Assembly (NCBI GenBank): GCA_034428435.1
Contig: DAOUHY010000150.1
Coordinates: 66,331 to 130,330, forward strand
DNA: 64,000 bases
Origin: Bin5 sp034428435
GTDB taxonomy: Bacteria > Chloroflexota > Anaerolineae > Caldilineales > Caldilineaceae
Direction of reading: 5' to 3'
Shown: positions 27,006 to 35,722 of the stretch, in pieces
Position numbering within the stretch: the stretch's first letter is position 1
Layout of the letters: each line of letters starts with the position of its first letter
Made by a program: the position numbers and the translations under genes
The notes under the pieces: model-generated
Seen by the model: only the letters and a program-made list of their open reading frames with translations
The model's database searches: none
Told to the model about the DNA's origin: nothing

Positions 27006-27944
27006 GCAGGTTCTCCTAATGGGACGGTTTTTGGGTACTCTAATCCATTTTTTCCAGCACGGCAATGGCAGGTTGCCTTCGCCTTCAAGTTGAGAATCTC
27101 TTTGTTGCGAATTCGCTATTGCGGAGAGGCTGGCAGGATAGGCGCGAAGTCATTGGGTTGACCGCGCGATAAGTCATGGTATCAAACGGGACATTCATTT
27201 GTTCCGGCATGGTAGGGATGGGATTCAGGGCTCAACTTTGGCCGGGAAGAGTTCAGGCGAATCTGGAAACATGGGCTTGTGCATGAGGCCCGATTGACAT
27301 TCTCTCCAACGGCGGAGCGGACAGCCTCGGGGGCGATCGTAGATTTGCGCGGAAGAGGGTCGAAAGAAGGTGATTGCAACGTGCTGGTACGCGGCGCCTA
27401 AAGGCACCCACGTACAGCGGCATCAGTGCGGCTAGTCAGGGCCCGTTGTGTGCCCTGAGTTGATTCGGGTGCATCCCAGATTTGGGGTGGGAACAGTCTG
27501 GCGGGGAATCAGCGCAGGCGGTGTCTGGCGTTGTATGCCGTCTTTGGGCGAGACGCAGTGCAGGCGCCAGGCCCGGCCATACGGTGGCGTCCGTCAGTTG
27601 GGGACGGCGCGAGGACAGGCACAAGGCCGGCAGCTGCACGGATCTGATGGGACTGGCGGGACGTGGTCCGGCCAGAAACCTTCGATCAGGCACCTGTTAC
27701 GGATATCGACACCCGGTCGACTGGGGATGTGGTAGGAGCGGGGGCGTTGCGGGGGCGGAGCCCCCGCACAAGGGAGGGCCGAATAGGCCCGACCGCCCAG
27801 AACTGCAGTAGTTAGTCGTCAGTGGCGGCGCTTATTCTGGCGGAACCTGGAATGGGAACTTCCCGTGGCTTGGTTGTCTGCAGAGGTATACGAGAGTTCG
27901 CCCCAATATTGGGATGCACCCGTTAATCCTGACCTGTTTCGAGC
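27006..27944. other. Long intergenic region with a complete repeat element
   Basis: 939 nt with no supportable gene. 27087-27135 resembles short AT-richer sequences after other genes (32248, 55205). 27467-27921 is a repeat element with terminal inverted repeats. The last 20 nt form the leader of the antiporter-like gene at 27945. Confidence 0.6.
27467..27921 (+). repeat. Dispersed repeat element, subfamily A, copy 2, with terminal inverted repeats
   Basis: 455-bp element. The left end GGGTGCATCCC (27467-27477) is matched by GGGATGCACCC (27911-27921). The match extends inward as ATTTGGGGTGGGAAC on the left against GTTCGCCCCAATAT on the right, giving imperfect terminal inverted repeats of about 26 bp. 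The 67-nt hairpin core lies at 27732-27798. It encodes no protein, so it looks like a MITE-like non-autonomous element. Confidence 0.78.
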
Positions 27945-29801
27945 ATGGAATTGGCTGTGCTAGAATTGTCAGATATGGACAGTTTCGCCTTGCCTTGGAC
28001 GGCGTTGGTTGTTCCCGTCGGGCCACCGCTCATTTTGACCCTGGGCAGCATTGTACTCTGGATAATGGGTGGCTTTGTGCGACCGGCCGCCCGCTGGCAG
28101 GCTTTTGGAAGTCCGACGGGAATCCTCAGCGGGATCGCCCTTCTCTTCTGGTTAATCGCTGCCGCCATGACGGTAGCGCTGCGCGTTCAGCCCACCGCCC
28201 CGGCTTACTCCATTCCCTGGCAGCCCTTTTTTTCGCCGGGCGCCGACCTCCTTTGGGTCAGTAACGGCTGGAACTGGTATGTCTCCTGCCTCATCCTTCT
28301 GCTCGGCGGGGGAGGGTTGCTGTTCAGCGGCATTTCCTCGCCGAACAGCGAATTGACATTAGAAGAGAACTGGCATGGCAGAGCGATGACGCTTGCACTG
28401 TCCCTAAACGCCATCTCAAGCGCCCTCTTCTTCGTCAGCAGCGGGAACCTCCTCACCGTAACTCTGATGTGGGTTGTGATGGACCTTTTTGTCATTGCCC
28501 GCAGCACGGTCGTGCCCGAGGGGCCCGGGCCGTCCCCAACGCGTCAGTTTCAGGGCTTGAGCATGATGGGCGCGCTGCTGCTGCTGATTGGGCTGCTTCC
28601 TGCCGGGCAAAGTGGACCGGCCGAACTCCTGGCTGGGGGCCGCCTGCCTCAGGAGACGGTGATTCTGATGCTGGTCGCCGGCGTCATCAGGGCCGGCGTC
28701 TATCCTTTGCATCTGTGGCTTTTGCCTCACAGAGGTGAAAGGCTCTACATGCCGGACCGCCTGATAGACCAAATGCCGCCGGCGTTATGCGGACTGTGGC
28801 TGCTCGGTTGGTCCAGCGGCCTAGCCGGAGAGGAGCTTCTTGCGCGCCCTGAAATCGTAGCCCTGGCACTTCTGGGTCTGCTCGGTTCCGCAATCGCCAC
28901 ATTCACCACCACTACCAGGCAGGAACACACCACATTTGTACTGATCACTGCGGTGGGCATAGCAGGGCTAACGAGCATTCTGTCTGAAATCCGAGGGCCG
29001 GCTGCAGTTCTCTGGCCTACGACGACTTTTGCCCTAGGAGGCGGCCTCTGGCTGATTGGTGAACGAATCTGGCGCGCCTGGCACTGGCAGATTCCGATAA
29101 GCGTAGGCGTCCTGGCCCTAGTTGGCGTTCCCTTTACGCCAGGATTTCTAACTCAATCGGTGGTTGCGCAGCTGTTGGTGGTAGGTAGCTGCCCGGATGC
29201 GAACACTCTTTGCGGTAGACTCGGGGTCCTTATGTGGCCCCTTTTTGCAGCATACGTAGTGACCCAGATGATATACGTCTCCTCTCTGTTGCGGAGTTGG
29301 GACGGTGAGCCAGAGGGCTCGGTATGGGAACTGAGCCCGAACGCATGGGTAATCGGCCGACTCCTGGCATATGTGGTTGTACTCGCCATTCCGCTGGCGA
29401 CTGCCGGCCTCTTCCCAGCGATGATGACCAACCTCGCAAACCTTCCGGATGCCATTCCTCGCGGCGCCGGGAATCCCCCTAGTGCGGTTGCGGGCTGGCA
29501 GGTCTGGATGACACTTGCCGGACCGCTTACTTTGGGGATTTTCCTGGCGATAGCCCGCACGCAGGTGAGAGATGCACTTAGCGCCAGCGACAACAGACCC
29601 GGTACGCTGCCGACACTTCGGGCATGGTCGAGCCGGATTGCCCGTCTCGCCACGCTGGATTGGATTTCGCGTCTTACCCGGTGGGGCACGGGACGGGCGG
29701 GCGCCGTGTGGGATGTGGGCCTAGAAATTGTGGAGGGCGGCGGCCACATGGGGTGGGTCGTCGTCTTTGGCATCATTGGCTATCTGTTACTGAGCGCGTA
29801 A
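27945..29801 (+). CDS. NuoL/NuoM/MrpA-like proton-translocating membrane subunit
   Basis: Polytopic membrane protein, 618 residues, about 14 helices, of the proton-conducting transporter family shared by complex I, Mrp antiporters and hydrogenase-4. The landmark VIRAGVYPLHLWL (about residues 247-259) matches the conserved TM7 motif, but with Arg249 where a Lys is usual. The TM5 position normally Glu reads Asp180 in MWVVMDLF. The start is ATG 27945, or 27975. It heads a three-gene membrane unit with no redox subunit genes in the window. Confidence 0.75.
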   Translation: MELAVLELSDMDSFALPWTALVVPVGPPLILTLGSIVLWIMGGFVRPAARWQAFGSPTGILSGIALLFWLIAAAMTVALRVQPTAPAYSIPWQPFFSPGADLLWVSNGWNWYVSCLILLLGGGGLLFSGISSPNSELTLEENWHGRAMTLALSLNAISSALFFVSSGNLLTVTLMWVVMDLFVIARSTVVPEGPGPSPTRQFQGLSMMGALLLLIGLLPAGQSGPAELLAGGRLPQETVILMLVAGVIRAGVYPLHLWLLPHRGERLYMPDRLIDQMPPALCGLWLLGWSSGLAGEELLARPEIVALALLGLLGSAIATFTTTTRQEHTTFVLITAVGIAGLTSILSEIRGPAAVLWPTTTFALGGGLWLIGERIWRAWHWQIPISVGVLALVGVPFTPGFLTQSVVAQLLVVGSCPDANTLCGRLGVLMWPLFAAYVVTQMIYVSSLLRSWDGEPEGSVWELSPNAWVIGRLLAYVVVLAIPLATAGLFPAMMTNLANLPDAIPRGAGNPPSAVAGWQVWMTLAGPLTLGIFLAIARTQVRDALSASDNRPGTLPTLRAWSSRIARLATLDWISRLTRWGTGRAGAVWDVGLEIVEGGGHMGWVVVFGIIGYLLLSA

Positions 29802-29817
29802 ACAGAAACCGAATGAG

Positions 29818-29836
29818 GGCGGAGAATTCGAATCTC
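29818..29836. repeat. Small hairpin between membrane-protein genes
   Basis: CGGAGA and TCTCCG pair perfectly around ATTCGAA just after the antiporter-like gene stop. There is no T tract. It could stabilise the upstream message or reduce read-through. It resembles a tRNA T-arm only by chance. Confidence 0.4.
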
Positions 29837-29922
29837 CGAACCGAAGCGTACTTCAATGCACGAGGACCACTGGCATTCGAGAAGCTCGATTTCCTGGCAA
29901 CGAAGTAGGACGGTTTTGATCC

Positions 29923-30666
29923 ATGGCTGCGTTTTGGGCTTCGGTACCAGTACATGTGCTCTTAGGATTGGCGGCAGCAATTCCTGTAATCCTATGGGAC
30001 TGGCGGATCGCGCTGCCCGGCATCCTATTGGTGCAACTGGGCACAAGCGTACTGACTGGCACAGTATACGGTCTGGCAGCGCCCTGGCCGACGGTTCACT
30101 TTGGCGTGCAGGTGCTGGGCTGCCTGATTCTCTTGCTTTCCATCCTGCAGACAAGCAACGTTCAGGTCCGGACCTCAGGGGAATTCAGTTCGAGGCTCTT
30201 TCGGATGTTGATATTGGGAATAACGGCTCTGCTGGTTTGGAGAGCGACCGAAGGTATTGATTTGCCCCGCCTTGAAGACGCCACCAAGGTGCTATTCATC
30301 TGGTTTGCAGCGGTGGCACTGATCACACTGGGCATGACGGAGACCGCCTTATTCGGCAGCATTGGCCTTCTGATGTGGTTGATTCCGGTTCAGGCGTTTT
30401 TGTCAGTCCTGTTTCCCTTGCCAGCGGTAATCGTCTTGCTGGGGATTCTGCAGATACTGGTCGCCCTGGCATGCAGCTTCCTGCTTCTTGCTGAGGACGA
30501 TGCGCTCACGCTGATCGAAGTACCATCCACCGACCCGGACCTGGCACCAGGCGTCCATCGCCGCCACAGCATTGCTTCCGGGGCCAGGGTCCTAGGATAT
30601 GGCATCGGATACTGGTTTTATACTCTTGTCAATCGACGTCGGAATACTGAGGCCAGAAACGGTTGA
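29923..30666 (+). CDS. Unknown polytopic membrane protein (247 aa)
   Basis: I do not recognise a named family. About six hydrophobic helices span residues 5-200, with motifs WDWRIALPGILLVQLG and LLVWRATEGID, followed by a polar cytoplasmic tail (about 205-247) rich in Arg. It lies between two complex-I-like antiporter subunits in the same direction, a position where a small Nuo/Mrp-type accessory subunit would be expected. It does not resemble NuoK, NuoJ or MrpC by length or motif. A role in assembling or completing the same complex is an inference from position only. Confidence 0.65.
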   Translation: MAAFWASVPVHVLLGLAAAIPVILWDWRIALPGILLVQLGTSVLTGTVYGLAAPWPTVHFGVQVLGCLILLLSILQTSNVQVRTSGEFSSRLFRMLILGITALLVWRATEGIDLPRLEDATKVLFIWFAAVALITLGMTETALFGSIGLLMWLIPVQAFLSVLFPLPAVIVLLGILQILVALACSFLLLAEDDALTLIEVPSTDPDLAPGVHRRHSIASGARVLGYGIGYWFYTLVNRRRNTEARNG

Positions 30667-30813
30667 GGCATTGTTACTCCGTTCCGGGCAGACTGGTATG
30701 GTGTGGGTGACTTTCGGCATCAGAGCAGTTTTTGACAGGTTACCACACAGCTGCAAGATGGTAGTTCCGGGGCAGCCCAAGGGCGAATCAAGGACCACGA
30801 CATTCAGCAATCC

Positions 30814-32232
30814 ATGATCCATCTTGCTCTGCCGTCATTCCTGTTCAGTCTCCTCCTCCTGGCGATAATCTCCAGTTACATCCTGCGCCGTTGGGAACAA
30901 GGTGTATCTCTGGTCATCGGCGCGATGCTGATGCTAGTCGGCGTGTTGCTGTGGCACTATCCGCTGGACGCGCCGCCGCTGACCTTTCCGCTCGTTCCCG
31001 TCGAACTTGATTTGCGTGCAGGCATATGGCAATACGGTTTCCGCCTGCAGTTGACCCAGGCCAATGAACCGATCGTTACAATCATCCTCCTCCTGGTCGG
31101 ATCGGGGATGCTCTTGACGGCCGCGGCAAGCCAGGGGAGAGTTTTCCCGCCCTCGATGTTGCTGGTTGGAGCGGGTTACATTGGCATGGCGTTGATGGTG
31201 GATGCGCCGGTTTCGCCCGTGTTTCTGGTGCCGGTTTTTCTGGCAATTGTGATGACGGTGAGTGTATTCCCTCTTCAAGTCAGCATCGGCGGCGAGGCGC
31301 TGAATTCCTTGCGGGCGATGCTGCCGCCCATACTGGCGACGCCATTCGTGCTGCTTGCCGCGTGGAACATGGAGCAGCTGCCTCTAAACCCTCAGGATAT
31401 CCGGCTGGCGGCCGGAGGCGCACAGCTTCTCGGGGTGGGGCTCCTCATTCTGCTGGCGCCGGTGCCATTGCACAGCGGTCAGCCGCAGTTGGGCGAGTCT
31501 TCGCCACCGATTGCGATGGCGCTAACAATACTCCTGTACCAGACGGTGGCCCTTTATCTCTACTTTATAGCCACTTCGAACTTCCCGCTGTTGCTGAACA
31601 GTACCGCCCTAAACGTGTGGCTGACCTCGACGGCAACAATCACATTGGTTTGGGGTGGGGTGGCGGCGGCAGCGGCCAGCCATCCCGGTCGTTTGCTTGG
31701 CTACGCTATGCTGCACGACTGGGGGCTGATTCTTTTGCTCCTCGCCGGTTCTGACGAGGGCAGTCTGCCGCTGGTCATCTCGCTGTTTGCACTGCGCATA
31801 TTGAGCGCGATGAGCGCATGTGCCGGGCTTTCGCAGATCAGGCAGGCGGCCGGCAGCTTAGAAGCTGAAAACCTGCACGGTATTGGGGCTCGACTTCCCT
31901 GGAGCACCGCGGCCTTTCTGCTTGGCAGCCTGGGACTGGCAGGATTCCCTTTGACAGCGGGCTTTTCCGGACACTGGTCGGCAATACAGGCGCTGGCAGA
32001 AGGTGATTGGCGCTTCGCGGCGATCGTGTTGATTGCAAGCGGAAGCGTCATTTTCGGGTTCGTGCGAATGGTGGGCATCTTCTTTGGGCGACATGCATAT
32101 CCTCAGCTGCCGCGCGAAAGGCCGCTGGGCGTAGTTTTCTCCTTGATGGCGATTGTTCTGGTCACAGGCATGGCCATCGCACCTCAGTTATTTGAGGGAC
32201 CGCTGGTCAGGACGCTGCTGGCAATTGATTGA
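30814..32232 (+). CDS. NuoN/MrpD-like proton-translocating membrane subunit
   Basis: Polytopic protein, 472 residues, about 12-14 helices, distantly of the NuoN/M/L family. Family signs are HPGRLLGYAMLHDWGLILLL (about residues 290-310) and GLAGFPLTAGFSGHWSAIQAL (about 366-386), the latter normally ending GK. The TM7 equivalent LILLAPVPLHSGQ (about 211-223) has lost its Lys. These changes suggest a structural or altered ion-transfer role. It ends the three-gene membrane unit that starts at 27945. Confidence 0.7.
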   Translation: MIHLALPSFLFSLLLLAIISSYILRRWEQGVSLVIGAMLMLVGVLLWHYPLDAPPLTFPLVPVELDLRAGIWQYGFRLQLTQANEPIVTIILLLVGSGMLLTAAASQGRVFPPSMLLVGAGYIGMALMVDAPVSPVFLVPVFLAIVMTVSVFPLQVSIGGEALNSLRAMLPPILATPFVLLAAWNMEQLPLNPQDIRLAAGGAQLLGVGLLILLAPVPLHSGQPQLGESSPPIAMALTILLYQTVALYLYFIATSNFPLLLNSTALNVWLTSTATITLVWGGVAAAAASHPGRLLGYAMLHDWGLILLLLAGSDEGSLPLVISLFALRILSAMSACAGLSQIRQAAGSLEAENLHGIGARLPWSTAAFLLGSLGLAGFPLTAGFSGHWSAIQALAEGDWRFAAIVLIASGSVIFGFVRMVGIFFGRHAYPQLPRERPLGVVFSLMAIVLVTGMAIAPQLFEGPLVRTLLAID

Positions 32233-32965
32233 CCAGAGGTAACTAATGTGCTTTCAATCTGGGAACCTGCTTTCTTACGTATTTCGTAGTGCGTATTTCG
32301 TAGTGCGTAAATGCATATTTGACTGAGGCGATACCGTCGACTGATCCGCTCGAAAAGTCCTGGTGTCAAATTGGACATTTGTTACCAGGTCATGTTCTGT
32401 GTGTGTACTGTGGGCGGTCTGTCTGGGGGGATTGTACCGTCAGTATTTCTGTAACGGGCTCGCGATGGCCGTGGCGGTGGCCGTTGGGCAAATGTGGCCG
32501 TTGCCTCGATTGTGTTGCCTGCGCTGGCACATACTCTGAATGTGCCACGACGCGCGGTGGGGGGGGTGAAGCCTGGTCGCAGCGGGTCGCCAAGGTCATT
32601 TTGCCACACACTCGATGCGGCGGGGGTTGTAGGAGAGGGGGCGTTGCGGGGGCGGAGCCCCCGCACAAGGGAGGGCCGAATAGGCCCGACCGCCCAAATG
32701 CGAGGAGAGAGGGGAGAGGAGTGAGGAGAGAGAACTGCCGCTTTCCCTGCCCCTGGGTTGCGTGCGGAGTGGCGATGGCTTAGATGTTGCGACGAGAGAC
32801 TGTCAGAATCTTCCCAACTTACATCTGATAGAGATTGAAAGTCCAAACCTGCTATGTTGACGCGAGCAGTGTGCGGGCAGTTCTTGCGCTGTGGGTGCAT
32901 GTCGGATTGCGACGCCAGCAGGCGCGTTTTGGCGTTTGCGCACCTCTCTTCTGAGGAGGCCAGCC
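32233..32965. other. Intergenic region with repeats
   Basis: No gene is seen. 32277-32310 has a 14-bp tandem duplication of GCGTATTTCGTAGT type. 32400-32735 is a subfamily B dispersed repeat. The rest leads to the HMG-CoA reductase Shine-Dalgarno at 32955. A weak -10-like TATGTT occurs near 32853. Confidence 0.6.
32400..32735 (+). repeat. Dispersed repeat element, subfamily B, copy 2
   Basis: The left arm begins TGTGTGTACTGTG and follows the copy at 11340 for about 225 nt. It then joins the common 67-nt hairpin core (32629-32695). The right end again runs into GAGGAGTGAGGAGAGAGA (about 32717-32734). Unlike the other copies it lacks the AGTAGTCAGTGG stretch after the core. Confidence 0.75.
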
Positions 32966-34330
32966 ATCTCCGGTAAAGAGCGCGGTCGATCATCCAGACT
33001 TGAAGGGTTTTACAGGCGAAGCGTGGAGGACCGTGTCGCACTGCTGTCTGAGTGGGCGGCGCTGACCCGCGAAGAAACGGCGCTTCTGGCCGAGAGTATT
33101 GGCCCGGAGCAGGCCGACTCAATGATCGAAAATGTCGTGGGGCGGTTTGCCATGCCCTTAGGGATAGGGGCGAACTTCCTGATTGACGGGCAAGAGTACC
33201 TCGTACCGATGGCGGTAGAGGAGCCGTCGGTCGTGGCCGCCGTCAGCTCCGCCGCGCTTCTGGCGCGGTCAGGAGGTGGCTTCTCGACCGGCAGCACGGA
33301 TCCGGTTATGGTTGCCCAGATTCAGCTTCTCGACGTGGCAGACGCGTGCAAGGCGAAGAGCACAATCCTTGCTTCCCAGGAGGAGATCCTAGCTTGCGCC
33401 GATACCAGTCCATCGTTGTCGCGCCTGGGAGGCGGGCCCCACGGCATCGAAGTTCGCCATCTGCCCGATACGCCAGCAGGGCCGATGCTGATCGTCCATC
33501 TCTTGATAGACTGCCGGGACGCAATGGGTGCTAACGCGGCCAACACCGCGGCCGAGGCTGCGGCGCCCTTGATTGAGAAGCTCAGCGGAGGGCGGGCGGG
33601 TTTGCGTATCCTTTCCAATCTTAGTGACAGGCGGCGAGCGTGGGCCGAAGTCGAGATTCCCTCCAAGGCATTTGATAGTGATGACTTTTCGGGCGGAGAC
33701 GTTGTTCGGGGGATAGCTGAGGCGAACGCGTTTGCTTTCGCAGATCCCTATCGAGCCACGACTCACAATAAGGGTATCTTCAACGGTGTGGACGCGGTGC
33801 TGTTGGCGACAGGAAATGATTGGCGTGCGGTCGAGGCGGGGGCGCATGCCTGGGCGGCGCGTGACGGCCAGTACCGGGCGCTTACCGACTGGCATGTGCG
33901 CGGCTGCGGGGAGTCCGAGAGCCTGTACGGTCGTCTGGAGGTGCCCCTTGCAGTCGGTACGGTAGGCGGGGCGACCCGCAGCCACCATTCTGCCCGGATT
34001 GCATTGAAGATACTCGGCCTGGACGTCATCGAAGAAGAGGGCCCGCGTTCTGATGGTGAATGTGCCGATGGCGATGCTGGCAAAGATTCACGGCGACGAG
34101 GCGCGAGAAGGCTGAGCGAAATTATTGCAGCGGTAGGTCTGGCCCAGAACCTGGCAGCATTGCGCGCGCTGGCGACCACGGGGATTCAGAAGGGGCATAT
34201 GCGTCTCCACGCGCGCCAAGTTGCGGTTGCGGCGGGCGCGGAGGGCGAGGCAGTTGAGCAGATAGCAGGACAGTTAGTTGCTGAAGGAAGAATAAGAGTA
34301 GAGCGGGCCAAAGAGCTGTTGAGACGGTGA
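32966..34330 (+). CDS. Hydroxymethylglutaryl-CoA reductase, class II type
   Basis: Reduces HMG-CoA to mevalonate, or the reverse in degradative enzymes. Catalytic landmarks are EEPSVVAAVSSAA (Glu), HNKGIFNGVDA (Lys), ATGND (Asp) and GHMRLHARQVA (His), as in the Pseudomonas mevalonii class; the N-terminus SRLEGFYRRS is also class II. The start is set at ATC 32966, which has GAGGAGG 6 nt upstream. The only other in-frame starts, GTG 32891 and TTG 32936, lack a ribosome site. About 454 residues, slightly longer than the usual 430. It lies 55 nt before HMG-CoA synthase, so the pair supports a mevalonate pathway. Confidence 0.9.
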   Translation: MSGKERGRSSRLEGFYRRSVEDRVALLSEWAALTREETALLAESIGPEQADSMIENVVGRFAMPLGIGANFLIDGQEYLVPMAVEEPSVVAAVSSAALLARSGGGFSTGSTDPVMVAQIQLLDVADACKAKSTILASQEEILACADTSPSLSRLGGGPHGIEVRHLPDTPAGPMLIVHLLIDCRDAMGANAANTAAEAAAPLIEKLSGGRAGLRILSNLSDRRRAWAEVEIPSKAFDSDDFSGGDVVRGIAEANAFAFADPYRATTHNKGIFNGVDAVLLATGNDWRAVEAGAHAWAARDGQYRALTDWHVRGCGESESLYGRLEVPLAVGTVGGATRSHHSARIALKILGLDVIEEEGPRSDGECADGDAGKDSRRRGARRLSEIIAAVGLAQNLAALRALATTGIQKGHMRLHARQVAVAAGAEGEAVEQIAGQLVAEGRIRVERAKELLRR

Positions 34331-34385
34331 AGGAAATGATGCCCTTGGGAGGCACGTTGAGAGTGGGAGTGAGAGAGGAATACCG

Positions 34386-35492
34386 ATGTTGAATCAACCT
34401 GTTTTGCAGGTAGGGATTGTCGGATACGGGTCTTACGTCCCGCGCTTCCGCTTGCCCGGGTCGGAGATCAGCAGGATCTGGATGGACGAGATTGAAGCGG
34501 CGGGCAAGCAACTCGACGGGGGACAGAACGGGCTTAAGAAGAGTGGAGCAAGCAGCCCCATATGGGAGAAGGCGGTGCCGGGTCTCGATGAGGACACGGC
34601 GACTATGAGCATAGAAGCGGCCCGAAATGCGCTGGTGCGTTCACAGGTCGACCCGCAGGAAATTCGCGCCGTATGGGTGGGAAGCGAGAGCCATCCCTAC
34701 GCGGTTAAGCCGACCGGTACAATTGTGGCAGAGGCGATAGGCGCCACACCAGCCACGCAAGCGGGAGACTGGCAGTTCGCGTGCAAGGCGGGAACAGAAG
34801 CGGTGCAGGCTGCGATCGGTTTGGTAGGGAGCGGCATGGCTGCCTATGCCCTTGCAATAGGGATGGACACTGCACAGAGTCGACCGGGTGATGCGCTGGA
34901 ATATACGGCGGGCGCTGGCGGGGCGGCCCTGCTTCTCGGTAAGGCAGAGGAATCGGTTGCTGCTATCGAGCAGAGCCTGAGTTTTGTATCAGATACGACA
35001 GACTTTTGGAGAAGGCCGGGAAGCCAGTTTCCCAGCCATGCAGAAAGATTCAGCGGAGACCCAGGCTACTTCGGCCATGTTCTGCCGGCAGGAGAGGGGA
35101 TTATGCAGGCAGCAGGGGTATCGGCGGCGGAGATCGACCACGTCGTTGTGCATCAACCCAATGTGAAGTTTCCAGTCAGGGCGATGCGCATGCTGGGTTT
35201 CGAGGAAGAACAGTGGCAGGGCGGAATGTTGGTCGAAGAGATAGGCAATACCTACGCCGGCTCTGCCCTTGTGGGCCTGACGGCGGTCCTGGACATTGCT
35301 GAAGAGGGTCAGTTGGTACTGGTGGTCAGCTATGGCAGCGGGGCCGGTTCTGACGCCTTCCTACTCCGTATCACTGATGGCTTGAGCGCCGCACAAGGCA
35401 AGGCTCCTTCGACCAACGAATACATCGGACGTCGCGTCGAGATTGACTATGCGCAATATGTTCGTTTGGGGGGAAAGCTGGCTGCCCACTGA
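34386..35492 (+). CDS. Hydroxymethylglutaryl-CoA synthase, archaeal type
   Basis: Condenses acetoacetyl-CoA with acetyl-CoA to HMG-CoA, 368 residues, the archaeal length. The catalytic Cys133 is in QFACKAGTEA, the general-base Glu69 is in PGLDEDTATMS and the active-site His is in VVVHQPNVKFP (about 255). VGSESHPYAVKPT and GNTYAGSALVGL are typical of the archaeal branch. A GAGAGAGGAATACCG site precedes ATG 34386. It directly follows HMG-CoA reductase, making a two-gene early mevalonate operon; the acetyl-CoA acetyltransferase and DUF35 partner usual in archaea are absent. Confidence 0.93.
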   Translation: MLNQPVLQVGIVGYGSYVPRFRLPGSEISRIWMDEIEAAGKQLDGGQNGLKKSGASSPIWEKAVPGLDEDTATMSIEAARNALVRSQVDPQEIRAVWVGSESHPYAVKPTGTIVAEAIGATPATQAGDWQFACKAGTEAVQAAIGLVGSGMAAYALAIGMDTAQSRPGDALEYTAGAGGAALLLGKAEESVAAIEQSLSFVSDTTDFWRRPGSQFPSHAERFSGDPGYFGHVLPAGEGIMQAAGVSAAEIDHVVVHQPNVKFPVRAMRMLGFEEEQWQGGMLVEEIGNTYAGSALVGLTAVLDIAEEGQLVLVVSYGSGAGSDAFLLRITDGLSAAQGKAPSTNEYIGRRVEIDYAQYVRLGGKLAAH

Positions 35493-35722
35493 GTGGGCGT
35501 CTATGTCCAACGCGAGTTGAGTGGAGAATCGGGACATTCGTTGCACTGCAATCAACTCTTGGCCCAATTGGTCGGTGCTGCCGCCGTCGCGGAGGCCGGT
35601 CAGCGAGCGCCAGCGAACCGCGCTTGGTGACATGGAGGTTGGCGGCGGCAGGGAATGAGGGCCACTCTGTCTCTCGGTCGGGGAGACCTCTTTGCAGTGC
35701 CTGGATGCAGTTGCTCTTTCGA

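Noticed and set aside
29818..29836. tRNA T-arm-like hairpin with TTCGAA loop
   Set aside because: No acceptor, D or anticodon stems can be formed around it, and the upstream part lies inside a coding region.
30599..30817. 72-residue plus-strand frame between the unknown membrane protein and the NuoN-like gene
   Set aside because: It starts inside the upstream gene, has no ribosome site and no recognisable feature. It could be a small coupled gene, but I cannot support it.
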